This document shows, in pieces, positions 11,290-22,912 of a stretch of DNA of 64,000 nt. Origin of the DNA: Pictodentalium vernedei (lineage: Eukaryota > Mollusca > Scaphopoda > Dentaliida > Dentaliidae); NCBI GenBank assembly GCA_031216915.1, contig CM062289.1:22542093-22606092 (forward strand), read 5' to 3'. The notes under the pieces are model-generated. The model saw only the letters and a program-made list of their open reading frames with translations. It was not told the DNA's origin and made no database searches. How positions within the stretch are numbered: the stretch's first letter is position 1; each line of letters starts with the position of its first letter. Both the position numbers and the translations under genes were made by a program.

Positions 11290-13080
11290 TAATCTATGCC
11301 TCACTTGAAGCCTATCTGTTCTGACAATATATTTATACTCTTAAGTAATCCGTGCCTCACTAGAAGCCTATCTGTTCTGACAATATATTTATACTCTCTA
11401 TAATCTATGCCTCACTTGAAGCCTATCTGTTCTGACAATATATTTATACTCTTAAGTAATCTATGTCTCACTTGAAGCCTATCTGTTCTGACAATATATT
11501 TATACTCTCTGCAATCTATGCCTCACTTGAAGCCTATCTGTTCTGACAATATATTTATACTCTCTGCTATCTATGCCTCACTTGAAGCCTATCTGTTCTG
11601 ACAATATATTTATACTCTTAAGTAATCTATGTCTCACTTGAAGCCTATCTGTTCTGACAATATATTTATACTCTCTGTCATCTATGCCTCACTTGAAGCC
11701 TATCTGTTCTGACAATATATTTATACTCTTAAGTAATCTATGCCTCACTTGAAGCTTATCTGTTCTGACAATATATTTATACTCTTAAGTAATCTATGCC
11801 TCACTTGAAGCCTATCTGTTCTGACAATATATTTATACTCTCTGTAATCTATGCCTCACTTGAAGCCTATCAGTTCTGACAATATATTTATACTCTCTGC
11901 AATCTATACCTCACTTGAAGCCTATCTGTTCTGACAATATATTTATACTCTCTGTCTCACTTGAAGCCTATCTGTTCTGACAATATATTTATACTCTCTG
12001 TAATCTATCCTTACTTGAAGCCTATCTGTTCTGACAATATATTTATACTCTTAAGTAATCTATGCCTCACTAGAAGCCTATCTGTTCTGACAATATATTT
12101 ATACTCTTTGTAATCTATGCATCACTTGAAGCCTATCTGTTCTGACAATATATTTATACTCTCTGTAATGTATGCCTCACTTGAAGCCTATCTGTTCTGA
12201 CAATATATTTATACTCTCTGTAATCTATGCCTCACTTGAAGCCTATCTGTTCTGACAATATATTTATACTCTTAAGTAATCTATGCCTCACTAGAAGCCT
12301 ATCTGTTCTGACAATATATTTATACTCTCTATAATCTATGCCTCACTTGAAGCCTACCTGTTCTGACAATATATTTATACTCTCTGTAATCTATCCTTAC
12401 TTGAAGCCTATCTGTTCTGACAATATATTTATACTCTTAAGTAATCTATGCCTCACTTGAAGCCTATCTGTTCTGACAATATATTTATACTCTCTGTAAT
12501 CTATGCCTCACTTGAATCCTATCTGTTCTGACAATACATTTATACTCTTAAGTAATCTATGTCTCACTTGAAGCCTATCTGTTCTGACAATATATTTATA
12601 CTCTCTGTAATCTATGCCTCACTTGAAGCCTATCTGTTCTAGCAATATATTTATACTCTTAAGTAATCTATGCCTCACTTGAAGCCTATCTGTTCTGACA
12701 ATATATTTATACTCTCTGTAATCTATGCCTCTCTTGAAGCCTATCTGTTCTGACAATATATTTATACTCTCTGTAATCTATGCCTCACTTGAATCCTATC
12801 TGTTCTGACAATACATTTATACTCTTAAGTAATCTATGCCTCACTTGAAGCCTATCTGTTCTGACAATATATTTATACTCTCTGTAATCTATGCCTCACT
12901 TGAAGCCTGTCTGTTCTGACAATATATTTATACTCTCTGTAATCTATCCTTACTTATAGCCTATCTGTTCTGACAATATATTTATACTCTCTGTAATCTA
13001 TGCCTCACTTGAATCCTATCTGTTCTGACAATATATTTATACTCTTAAGTAATCTATGCCTCACTTGAAGCCTATCTGTT

Positions 13081-15280
13081 CTGACAATATATTTATACTC
13101 TCTATAATCTATGCCTCACTTGAAGCCTACCTGTTCTGACAATATATTTATACTCTCTGTAATCTATCCTTACTTGAAGCCTATCTGTTCTGACAATATA
13201 TTTATACTCTCTGTAATCTATGCCTCACTTGAAGCCTATCTGTTCTGACAATATATTTATACTCTCTGTAATCTATGCCTCACTTGAATCCTATCTGTTC
13301 TGACAATACATTTATACTATTAAGTAATCTATGTCTCACTTGAAGCCTATCTGTTCTGACAATATATTTATACTCTCTGTAATCTATGCCTCACTTGAAG
13401 CCTATCTGTTCTGGCAATATATTTATACTCTTAAGTAATCTATGCCTCACTTGAAGCCTATCTGTTCTGACAATATATTTATACTCTCTGTAATCTATGC
13501 CTCACTTGAAGCCTATCTGTTCTGACAATATATTTTTACTCTTAAGTAATCCATGCCTCACTAGAAGCCTATCTGTTCTGACAATATATTTATACTCTCT
13601 GTAATCTATGCCTCATTTGAATCCTATCTGTTCTGACAATACATTTATACTCTTAAGTAATCTATGCCTCACTTGAAGCCTATCTGTTCTGACAATATAT
13701 TTATACTCTCTGTAATCTATGCCTCACTTGAAGCCTGTCTGTTCTGACAATATATTTATACTCTCTGCAATCTATGCCTCACTTGAAGCCTATCTGTTCT
13801 GACAATATATTTATACTCTCTGTAATCTATGCCTCACTTGAAGCCTGTCTGTTCTGACAATATATTTATACTCTCTGCAATCTATGCCTCACTTGAAGCC
13901 TGTCTGTTCTGACAATATATTTATACTCTCTGTAATCTATGCCTCACTTGAAGCCTATCTGTTCTGACAATATATTTATACTCTTAAGTAATCCATGCCT
14001 CACTAGAAGCCTATCTGTTCTGACAATATATTTATACTCTCTGTAATCTATGCCTCACTTGAAGCCTATCTGTTCTGACAATACATTTATACTCTTAAGT
14101 AATCTATGCCTCACTTGAAGCCTATCTGTTCTGACAATATATTTATACTCTCTGTAATCTATGCCTCACTTGAATCCTATCTGTTCTGACAATACATTTA
14201 TACTCTTAAGTAATCTATGCCTCACTTGAAGCCTATCTGTTCTGACAATATATTTATACTCTCTGTAATCTATGCCTCACTTGAAGCCTGTCTGTTCTGA
14301 CAATATATTTATACTCTCTGTAATCTATCCTTACTTGAAGCCTATCTGTTCTGACAATATATTTATACTCTCTGTAATCACTGCCTCACTAGAAGCCTAT
14401 CTGTTCTGACAATATATTTATACTCTCTATAATCTATGCATCACTTGAAGCCTACCTGTTCTGACAATATATTTATACTCTCTATAATCTATGCCTCACT
14501 TGAAGCCTACCTGTTCTGACAATATATTTATACTCTCTGTAATCTATCCTTACTTGAAGCCTATCTGTTCTGACAATATATTTATACTCTCTGTAATCTA
14601 TGCCTCACTTGAAGCCTATCTGTTCTGACAATATATTTATACTCTCTGTAATCTATGCCTCACTTGAATCCTATCTGTTCTGACAATACATTTATACTCT
14701 TAAGTAATCTATGTCTCACTTGAAGCCTATCTGTTCTGACAATATATTTATACTCTCTGTAATCTATGCCTCACTTGAAGCCTATCTGTTCTGGCAATAT
14801 ATTTATACTCTTAAGTAATCTATGCCTCACTTGAAGCCTATCTGTTCTGACAATATATTTATACTCTCTGTAATCTATGCCTCACTTGAAGCCTATCTGT
14901 TCTGACAATATATTTATACTCTTAAGTAATCCATGCCTCACTAGAAGCCTATCTGTTCTGACAATATATTTATACTCTGTGTAATCTATTCCTCACTTGA
15001 TTCCTATCTGTTCTGACAATACATTTATACTCTTAAGTAATCTATGCCTCACTTGAAGCCTATCTGTTCTGACAATATATTTATACTCTCTGTAATCTAT
15101 GCCTCACTTGAAGCCTGTCTGTTCTGACAATATATTTATACTCTCTGCAATCTATGCCTCACTTGAAGCCTATCTGTTCTGACAATATATTTATACTCTC
15201 TGTAATCTATGCCTCACTTGAAGCCTATCTGTTCTGACAATATATTTATACTCTCTGTAATCTATGCCTCACTTGAAGCC
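13081..15280 (+). repeat. 1,380 bp higher-order repeat in the satellite
   Basis: The sequence from about 13,081 to 13,900 matches 14,461 to 15,280 almost base for base at an offset of exactly 1,380. It shares rare variants in the same order: tctataatct, then gcctacctg, then atccttacttg, then gaatcctatc, then caatacattt, then atgtctcac, then ctggcaat. Only scattered single-base differences were seen. 1,380 bp is about 25 units. Confidence 0.85.
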
Positions 15281-16545
15281 TGTCTGTTCTGACAATATAT
15301 TTATACTCTCTGCAATCTATGCCTCACTTGAAGCCTACCTCTTCTGACAATATATTTATACTCTCTGTAATCTATGCCTCACTTGAAGCCTATCTGTTCT
15401 GACAATATATTTATACTCTCTGCAATCTATGCCTCACTTGAAGCCTATCTGTTCTGACAATATATTTATACTCTCTGTAATCTATGCCTCACTTGAAGCC
15501 TATCTGTTCTGACAATATATTTATACTCTCTGTAATCTATGCCTCACTTGAAGCCTATCTGTTCTGACAATATATTTATACTCTTAAGTAATCTATGCCT
15601 CACTTGAAGCCTATCTGTTCTGACAATATATTTATACTCTCTGTAATCTATGCCTCACTTGAAGCCTCTCTGTTCTGACAATATATTTATACTCTCTGTA
15701 ATCTATGCCTCACTTGAAGCCTATCTGTTCTGACAATATATTTATACTCTCTGTCTCACTTGAAGCCTATCTGTTCTGACAATATATTTATACTCTTAAG
15801 TAATCTATGCCTCACTTGAAGCCTATCTGTTCTGACAATATATACTCTTAAGTAATCTATGCCTCACTTGAAGCCTATCTGTTCTGACAACATATTTATA
15901 CTCTCTGTAATCTATGCCTCACCTGAAGCCTATCTGTTCTGACAATATATTTATACTTTTAAGTAATCTATTCCTCACTTGAAGCCTATCTGTTCTGACA
16001 ATATATTTATACTCTCTGTAATCTCTGCCTCACTGGAAGCCTATCTGTTCTGACAATATATTTATACTGTCTGAAATCTATGCCTCACTTGTAGCCTATC
16101 TGTTCTGACAATATATTTATACTCTCTGTCTCACTTGAAGCCTATCTGTTCTGACAATATATTTATACTCTTAAGTAATCTATGCCTCACTTGAAGCCTA
16201 TCTGTTCTGACAATATATTTATACTCTTAAGTAATATATGCCTCACTTGAAGCCTATCTGTTCTGACAATATATTTATACTCTCTGTAATCTATGCCTCA
16301 CTTGAAGCCTATCTGTTCTGACAATATATTTATACTCTTAAGTAATCTATGCCTCACTTGAAGCCTATCTGTTCTGACAATATATTTATACTCTCTGCAA
16401 TCTATGCCTCACTAGAAGCCTATCTGTTCTGACAATATATTTATACTCTTAAGTAATCTGTGCCTTACTTGAAGCCTATCTGTTCTGACAATATATTTAT
16501 ACTCTCTGTAATCTATGCCTCACTTGAAGCCTATCTGTTCTGACA

Positions 16546-17483
16546 CTGATAAAATGATAAAATATCAGTGGTATGAAATATCTAATAATTTGTATGTCAC
16601 TCCTCAAGCATACATGGGCTTAAAGCCCAGGAAGGCCTGAAGTGTGATGTACAAGTTATTATATGTATCCTACTACCGATACTTTAGAAGTGCATGAAAT
16701 AGTGTACCTCATGTGCAAATAATATATGTGAGTGCTGGAGCGCACACCCCCAAAATGAAGCACCACATACACAGAACAATATGCATGTGTGAATGGGTTA
16801 ATCAGTATGGCACAAGTGCCAGCGTGGAAGGATAGAACGAGTGGCTGCAGGAGCCATATCGATTAACCCATTCACACACACGTGTCATTCTGTGTTTATT
16901 ACATGCCTTCACGTCTATAAAAAACATTATTAGAAGGACACTCAGCAATTTTTTTGACAACTATCAGCAGAAAAAAACGCATTTTATTGCCAACCAATTT
17001 TGTGAGGGGAACCCATGTTTCTATTTCATCCCCTGTGTTTCAGTGTGTTCTATGTGCCCACTGGCACATAGAACACATTGGAACTCAGGGAACGATTTTT
17101 GGCTATCGCTAGCGATTCAAATTGTAATTGCCTCGCACGATTTGTAGAAAATTCCAATGAAATTTCACTTCTATTTAAAAATAGTCCATCAACGATTTCC
17201 GTTCCGCACATATGTTTGGAACAGATTTTCATTTTCCTCATGGTTTAGTGTTACCATAGATGGGGATTTCATTGGATAGGTATGTAATAAATAACTTGTC
17301 TTTCCTTCTTTTATAGAGGATTTCAGAAAGTTAGTCTGGGTGATGTTTTAGAGATCATCTATGCAGCATATTCTTTTTTAGGCCTTAAGCTGGTTTATTC
17401 TGAATTGGTCAGATTGTCTTTGACTCTAAAATAGAAATTGTACACCAAAGTTTCTTCTGAAATTTACACTCAACTTGACATTG
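16546..17483. other. Hairpin-bearing stretch without a recognised gene
   Basis: Contains an inverted repeat at 16,581-16,661 (arms taataatttgtatgtcac / gtgatgtacaagttatta). A second pair of inverted arms lies at 16,773-16,801 and 16,858-16,892 (gtgtgaatgggttaatc / gattaacccattcacac), each carrying TTAA. A 32 bp hairpin (gtgttctatgtgcc / ggcacatagaacac) lies at 17,045-17,076. No coding exon is convincingly supported. Confidence 0.5.
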
Positions 17484-17895
17484 CTAAGGCCTAAAAAAAT
17501 AAAAAATCTGTTTCTCAGGCCCTCCCGCATGATCCTTTTGGCTGCCGCATGCTCTCTTTTTATAACCAATGCAAACTTAAAAAAAAATAAAAATTAAATG
17601 GTTTATGTCTGATATTTTACCAAAGTTTAAAAAAATTGATAAATTTGTCCCTTGAGTGCAAGAAGACTTTGCAATGCTTTAGCATTGCAAAGCCTTCTTG
17701 CCCTCAAGGGACGAAATACACCACTACCCATGCTTCTCCATAGATTATGAGGCCTAAAACATACCAAGGACATGAAATTTTGGTGGAAAAGAAATAATTA
17801 CAGAAATAAAAAATAAAATAAAAACCCACTCGCCCCCGCATGAAATTTTACAAATAATGGTATGAGAAACAGAAGATCTACTTTGTGTGGCCTAA
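17484..17895. mobile_element. Fold-back MITE 'ggcctaaa' family, copy 1
   Basis: This element of about 410 bp has ends carrying the inverted motifs ctgtttctcaggcc (left) and gagaaacagaa...gtggcctaaa (right). A central palindrome at about 17,647-17,712 has arms based on cttgagtgcaagaag and aagccttcttgccctcaag. Related copies are at 29,499-29,901 (reverse orientation), 46,751-47,131 and 48,861-49,587. No coding capacity. Confidence 0.75.
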
Positions 17896-17952
17896 AGATA
17901 TCTTTAGAATTTCCCTTTCCATATTCACTTTCCATTTTTAAACATTATTTAG

Positions 17953-18111
17953 GGACCAGAATACCAAAGCCTGGCAAAGGGCTTGTGTGATAACTTATGG
18001 TCATTGTCAGAATCAACTGAAAAGTGGAAAGCAGAAAAAGGAAACAGCATTGAGACAGGATTAGTCTTTAGCAGATATCTAAAAACTGTCGGAAAAATTT
18101 TTAAACTACAG
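17953..18111 (+). CDS. Exon of a START-domain (StAR/STARD3-like) gene, 5' exon seen
   Basis: This 159 bp exon (53 codons, phase 0 at both ends) is preceded by the acceptor ...cattatttag and followed by the donor GTATGT at 18,112. Visible features are Tyr near residue 4, a WxLSES...WKAEK stretch, and a C-terminal GKIFKLQ. In the START family, the first helix and first strands before the cavity follow this pattern: a Trp-Lys-x-Glu segment, then a strand of the form GK-x-F-x-L. Together with the next exon this supports a StAR/STARD3-like lipid transfer protein, which in animals binds sterol or related lipids at organelle contacts. The ligand here is unknown. The following intron runs 29.2 kb to 47,273. 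The exon sits only 104 bp upstream of a DIRS insertion. Confidence 0.8.
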
Positions 18112-18214
18112 GTATGTGTTAACTGTATTCCTAACATAAATTATGTATGATTATCCATGTTGCAGATGGGTCTTGTCTGTAAAACATATGAATGGCTTTC
18201 TGGAAATAATCTAT

Positions 18215-18450
18215 TTTTATACCACAATCAGTGGCCCAGTCTAGCTGGTGCTAACTCAGTTTAATTCAGTGCCAAACACAAATTTTGCCCCCCAATCCCC
18301 AAAATCTGCATACAAAACCGAAAAAAAATAAGTACTTTTGTTATCTGCGCATGCGCAGTATCCAGCAAGGTACTGAAATTGGTGCAAACCATCATTCTTT
18401 GTTTGGCCCTAAAGTCAGTACCAATGATCTGACATCTGTGCTTTAAAATT
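18215..18450 (+). repeat. Left inverted terminal repeat of DIRS A
   Basis: Diverged version of the left repeat of DIRS C and D: ttttatacc, then gtggcccag, then the conserved gccccccaatccccaaaat block, then the tgcgcatgcgca palindrome near 18,345. The adjoining palindrome that reads aattggcgccaatt in younger copies is decayed here (aattggtgcaaacc). Confidence 0.8.
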
Positions 18451-19262
18451 TCCCTTTTTGAGAATGCCAGGCACAAATCAATGAAAGAATTGGTGGATCC
18501 AAGGCTGTAAATGGATGATGGAAGTGAACAGCGGTGGTTTCAAACGTTCAGGGCTGTAACTTTATAATAATTATAAAAATTATTTCATGTTTCCCAATTT
18601 CGGGACATGCGCCTGACGTCATCATTCTTGCTAATGATTAATCCACTGTTTGTTAAATGTTCCTTCCCTACCCTTCCTTGAAGCCCTCCTGTTAAACTCC
18701 TAAGCTTTTTGACAATTATTTTTGATTGAAATTTTTAATTAAATTAAGTTTAACGTGTATTACAGAATGTTTATTCTGTTTATTCCCATGGTTATGTCCT
18801 CACCCTAGGGGTGTTAGGTCATTTCGGTCTTGCATCTTCTATCCGATATATCGTTTTTTCTTCGTATGAAGATCTAGCTTTGCATCTGGTAGCATTTAAA
18901 TCAGTTACTGACTTTGGGCCTTTTTGTGTGCCTGATGTCTTGTTTAGGGTTTTTTCCTTTGACGTTTACATTGGCAACGTCCTCAAATATATGTAGTATT
19001 TAATATTATATCACTGTAGGATACATTGATTATGATTCCGGTAGTATAGCAAAAAAAAAATTGGATTTTGTCCACACTTAGGCTCTATCGGGATGCCTTT
19101 GGGCTCATCATGTTCCCTTGGGGAACTTTAGCATTTTTTCAAATTTTTTTTTTTTTTTAATTTTTCGAATTTAATTTTGATTGCTATTATTCATGTATCT
19201 TTATCATATATTTATTGTGGAGTTTGTAGGATTGCTATTGACTTCGTATTTTGATTGTAATT

Positions 19263-21270
19263 ATGAAAGCTTACTGCTCTAAATGCAAGGCGAGGAAGTC
19301 GACCTCTTATTTACATGCTTGTATTATATTTTGTTGTGGAGTTTATAGGAGTGCTATCAACTTTGTCTTTTGATTGTAATTATGAAAGCTTACTGCTCTA
19401 AATGCAAGGCGAGGAAGTCGACCTCGGATTTACATGCTTGTTGCCTTGCATGTAGTTGATGCACACCTACAGATTCTTGTCCTACATGTATACATTGGGA
19501 TACCAAACGGAGGCGGGTGTCATGGTACATCGTTGGCGGTGAGGTTCTTATGCCGGAGCTCTCACCACAAGATAATTCAAGTTTTTCAGTTTCTTTTTCA
19601 GAGGAACAAGAACATTGTGGTGGTATTGTGACACCCATCCAAAGTGTGCTACCGTCATCACGCTCTGATGAGCAAACAGAGCTAGCTGCAAAGGTGCTCA
19701 TGAATATTAAGCAAGGGATAAGGCCTCTAGTTAGTGTTCTTAATCCCTTGCAAGCAGCTAGCTCAACCGGTGAAGCGATTACTTCGTCCATTGGAGCCGT
19801 GACGTCGGGTAAGTCTGTTGCAGTCGAAGAGTGTAGATTTGGGTAAAGCGAGTACCTCAAAATCAAAAGTTCATCCAGCAATGACGGAATTGGGGAGGAA
19901 GTCAGCAAGTTTCTTTTCGGGAGGCTCAGCGAGGTCTGATAGACTGCGAGCAGTAGATCCTTCTCTTACCCAACAACATTTGGGGCCAAATGTTGTTTTG
20001 AGAAACTTGCATGAGCCGGAGCATACGATTGTGACACCCATCCAAAGTGTGCTACCTTTGTCATGCTCTGATGAGCAAACAGAGCTAGCTGCAAAGGTGC
20101 TCATGAATATTAAGCAAGGGATAAGGCCTCTAGTTAGTGTTCTTAATCCCTTGCAAGCAGCTAGCTCGACCGGTGAAGCGATTACTTCGTCCATGGGAGC
20201 CGTGACACCAGGTAAGTCTGTTGCAGTCAAAGGAAGTGTAGATTTGGGTAGAGCGAGTACCTCAAAATCAAAAGCTCATCCAGCAATGACGGAATTAGGG
20301 AGGAAGTCAGCAAGTTTCTTTTCGGGAGGCTCGGCGAGGTCTGATAGACTGCGAGCAGTAGATCCTTCTCTAACCCAACAACATTTGGGGCCAAATGTTG
20401 TTTTGAGAAACTTGCATGAGTCGGAGCATACGTCCACACCCACTACTCGGGACGCTTCGTCTAGACTGCAGCCCGGGACAGCTACAGTCACGGCTTCCTC
20501 CGCTACATTACAAAAGCACACATGACCGCATGCTAGCTACCCGACTTCAGATATCCAGCCAGCTGCGCAAAGACGGAGCCAGTCTTCACCCATGAAGTCG
20601 GACCATCCAGTAGCTAGTGATCTGAGGCTTCGTTTATTAGGACGTGCGGAGAAAAGATCTATCTCTGAATCTTCGTCCCAGGAGCAGCAAGCGGCGAAAA
20701 AACAGAAGACTGCTTCTCCTCAAGCCTCAGTAACAGACTTGCTGTCGCAGATTGCGCAGCTGATCGCAGCAAGTGCAAGAGCAGCCTTCCGCAGACTCCG
20801 GTGGTGAGCTGTTCGATGGTGCTGGGTCGGTCCAGTCATCTGCACACGCAGATGCGATGGACCGAACGTCACAGCTGAATCAGTCGGATTGTGAAAGGGA
20901 CAAGGAAGAGGATTACCCTTCCCTTTCAGAACAGCTTATGGTAGCGATGAATTTTATTCATTAATACTATCCTGAAATTGTTCCACCTGATCAGCAAGCT
21001 GCGACAACTAGAGAGAAACCGCTGTCATCTCTGGACGCAGATTTCATGCGGAAGAAGGAGGATGTTCTTTCCTTCCCCAAACAGTCTAGACAGGTGTTGC
21101 AGGCCTTTGGCCATGTTAACGACTCCATATTCAACCTCTCTTGTGCTAAGAGGAAAGGCGGTTTCTTATTGACATCTATAAATATACCATTCCTTGGACC
21201 ACGTTCATTTAAAACGGTTGGAGAAGATGTCCAGAGAGCTCCTCTGTGTTTAGATGAGCAGGCCGGGGAT
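19263..21270 (+). pseudogene. gag: DIRS A gag, duplicated and broken
   Basis: The start region is duplicated with a 119 bp period (ATG at 19,263 and again at 19,382). It encodes a Cys-x2-Cys pair (MKAYCSKCKARKS) as in Gag of C and D. An in-frame TGA follows within the first 30 codons of the second copy. A second tandem duplication of about 403-405 bp covers 19,625-20,432. The C-terminal part near 21,046-21,265 (FPKQSRQVLQAFGHVND... pattern) matches the matching segment of C Gag (LLNDAIFKLA...). Gag then runs straight into RNase H sequence at about 21,268, so the end of gag and all of RT are missing. Confidence 0.75.
19625..20432 (+). repeat. 403-405 bp tandem duplication inside DIRS A gag
   Basis: Two head-to-tail copies start with attgtgacacccatcc at 19,625 and 20,028 and are nearly identical throughout. 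The second copy is 405 bp, exactly 135 codons. The first is two bases shorter (gtcgaagagtg against gtcaaaggaagtg), which breaks its frame. The duplication was in frame when it arose. Confidence 0.9.
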
Positions 21271-21800
21271 AAACATCAAGGAGATGATGTCAATCTGTCT
21301 TGCACTACAACAGTGGATTCATCAATAGCGAACGTCCATGTTCAAATTCTGTCGGACAACTCGACAGTAGTAGCTTACCTCAGGAACCAAGGTGGCACTC
21401 ATTCGATTCCATTATGCGAATTAACGGATAAGATTCTCCTATTCGTTCTGAATCATCAGGTTCATCTCTCAGTCCGTCATATACCGGGTTGTCTGAACAT
21501 ACTAGCAGACTCGCCCTCTTGGAAAGGTCGCCCGCTACCATCGGAGTGGACTCTTAACAAGCGAATATTCAGTCAGATCTGCTACCAGTGGGATCATCCC
21601 TTGATCTTTTTGCAACACACCTGAACAACCAGTTACCAACATTCATGTCACCATGTCCAGATCATCGAGCGTATGCAGTAGACGCTCAATCAATCTCATG
21701 GGACGGAATGATAGGATATGCATATCCTCCTGCTCCATTAATTCAGCAGATTCTGTGAAAGATCAAACAGTCTCACTGCAAAATCCTGCTAGTAACACCT
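21268..21800 (+). pseudogene. DIRS A RNase H and methyltransferase-like region
   Basis: RNase H signatures are visible: VQILSDNSTVVAYLRNQGG near 21,340 and VRHIPG...LADS near 21,480. The latter has P-S-W where working copies have an intact S-R. The start of RNase H is fused to gag. The first codons after the joint follow the alternative (recombinase) frame seen in C before an indel restores the RNase H frame. After 21,600 the methyltransferase-like segment (DLFA-type motif, then a Y-PPAPLI motif) is split by frame changes. Confidence 0.75.
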
Positions 21801-21989
21801 CTGTTGTCACAGAAACCTTGGATCAATCTTCTCAGATGTCTGTCTGTTGTAGGACATTCCCCAGAAGCTTCCTCCTTGAAGGGATCTTCTATTTCAGGGG
21901 AAGTCACACACACTCAACCTTCACGTATTTCCTCTGTGCAGTCCTTCTTGCACGAAAAACATTTTACAGGACGACCAGTGGATGCAATT

Positions 21990-22849
21990 TCTAACTGTAG
22001 GAAGGCCTCCTCTTCTTTAAATTATGCAGCGAAGTGGAGGGTTTTCTTCCGTTGGTATATGGATTAGTCAATAAACATATATGATCCGTCCATTCCACAG
22101 ACTGCCAATTTCCTGGTCTACTTGTTTGACGATCTCCAGCTGCAGCCTGTCACTATTAAGGGCTATAGGTCTATGTTATCAGATGCTTACGCTCTTCATG
22201 ATAACTTGGCTATTGGATCAGATACTTCTTTATCCAAGCTAGTTAGAAATTTTTCTATTAATAGACCTAGAACCCTCAGATTAATTCTGAAGTGGAATTT
22301 GGCTTGGGTTCTGTTGAAGCTTCAAGAAGCTCCTTTTGAGCCGTTAGACGATGTAGCGTTCAAATTCATGACCTATAAAATGGCTTTTCTCTTAGCCTTT
22401 GTATCTGCCAGAAGAGTGAGTGAACTTCATGCATTATCTGTTGATGATTTCCATTACCGTAGTGTGGGCAATACTGTTACCCTCACTACGGAAGTGGGAT
22501 CCTTGGTGAAGAATCGTATTCCGGATAAGCGGCCGGAGCCTTTTGTCATTAAGTGTTGACCGTCCTCAGATAACTGTAGACCCTTGCTGTGTCCAGTTAG
22601 ATCAATGCGCATTTATAAACGTCAATCAGATTTTATTAGAAAGGGAAGAAAAAGATTCTTTCTTTCTCTGATTCCTAACAGAAAAGATATATCTGTTCAT
22701 TCTATCGCTAGATGGATTCATTTGACAATACGTATTGCCTATGAAAGTCTGTCTTCGGATCAACGTTCTGTCAACAAGATTTCAGCACACAAGGTTAGAG
22801 GACTGTCCACTTCTTGGGCTTATTCTAACAGTATAGTCATTACTTCCCC
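21990..22849 (+). pseudogene. DIRS A tyrosine recombinase, lacks catalytic Tyr
   Basis: Recognisable blocks are a QPVTIKGYRSMLSD segment, catalytic Arg in SARRVSELHALSVDD (about 22,410), a stop at 22,557, and then the HxxR block as HKVR near 22,790. The sequence ends at AYSNS just before the region that carries the nucleophile Tyr in C and D. At 22,849 the frame runs into B-type gag (SPQGRSTLSISIS). Protein activity is not expected. Confidence 0.85.
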
Positions 22850-22912
22850 GCAGGGTCGCTCTACTTTATCAATTTCTATTTCAGACGATCAAGATTAGGG
22901 TGATCTATCTGT

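Larger units (their letters stand above)
5876..16545 (+). repeat. Satellite array, 55 bp unit, about 190 copies
   Basis: Head-to-tail copies of a 55 bp unit; anchors inside it are cctcacttgaagcctatctg and gacaatatatttatactc. The period was measured by recurrence of gaagcctatc every 55 bases in 7,381-7,980, where units are nearly identical. Two length variants recur: a 46 bp unit lacking aatctatgc (ctctctgtctcacttg junction) and a 56 bp unit in which ctctctgtaatc becomes ctcttaagtaatc, creating an AflII site. Most units differ by 0-3 bases. The left and right edges are in the same phase (tgttctgaca). The array is broken once, by a truncated SINE at 11,026-11,289. No protein-coding meaning is inferred; short frames inside it are by-products of the period. 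Confidence 0.97.

Noticed and set aside
5876-16545. CRISPR-like array of regular repeats
   Set aside because: Units are joined head to tail with no unique spacers, the genome is clearly eukaryotic, and higher-order periods are satellite-like.
17317-17434. Possible upstream exon of the START gene
   Set aside because: A good acceptor (ttccttcttttatag) and 38 open codons with a hydrophobic stretch were seen, but no donor follows before the stop and no family match was recognised.
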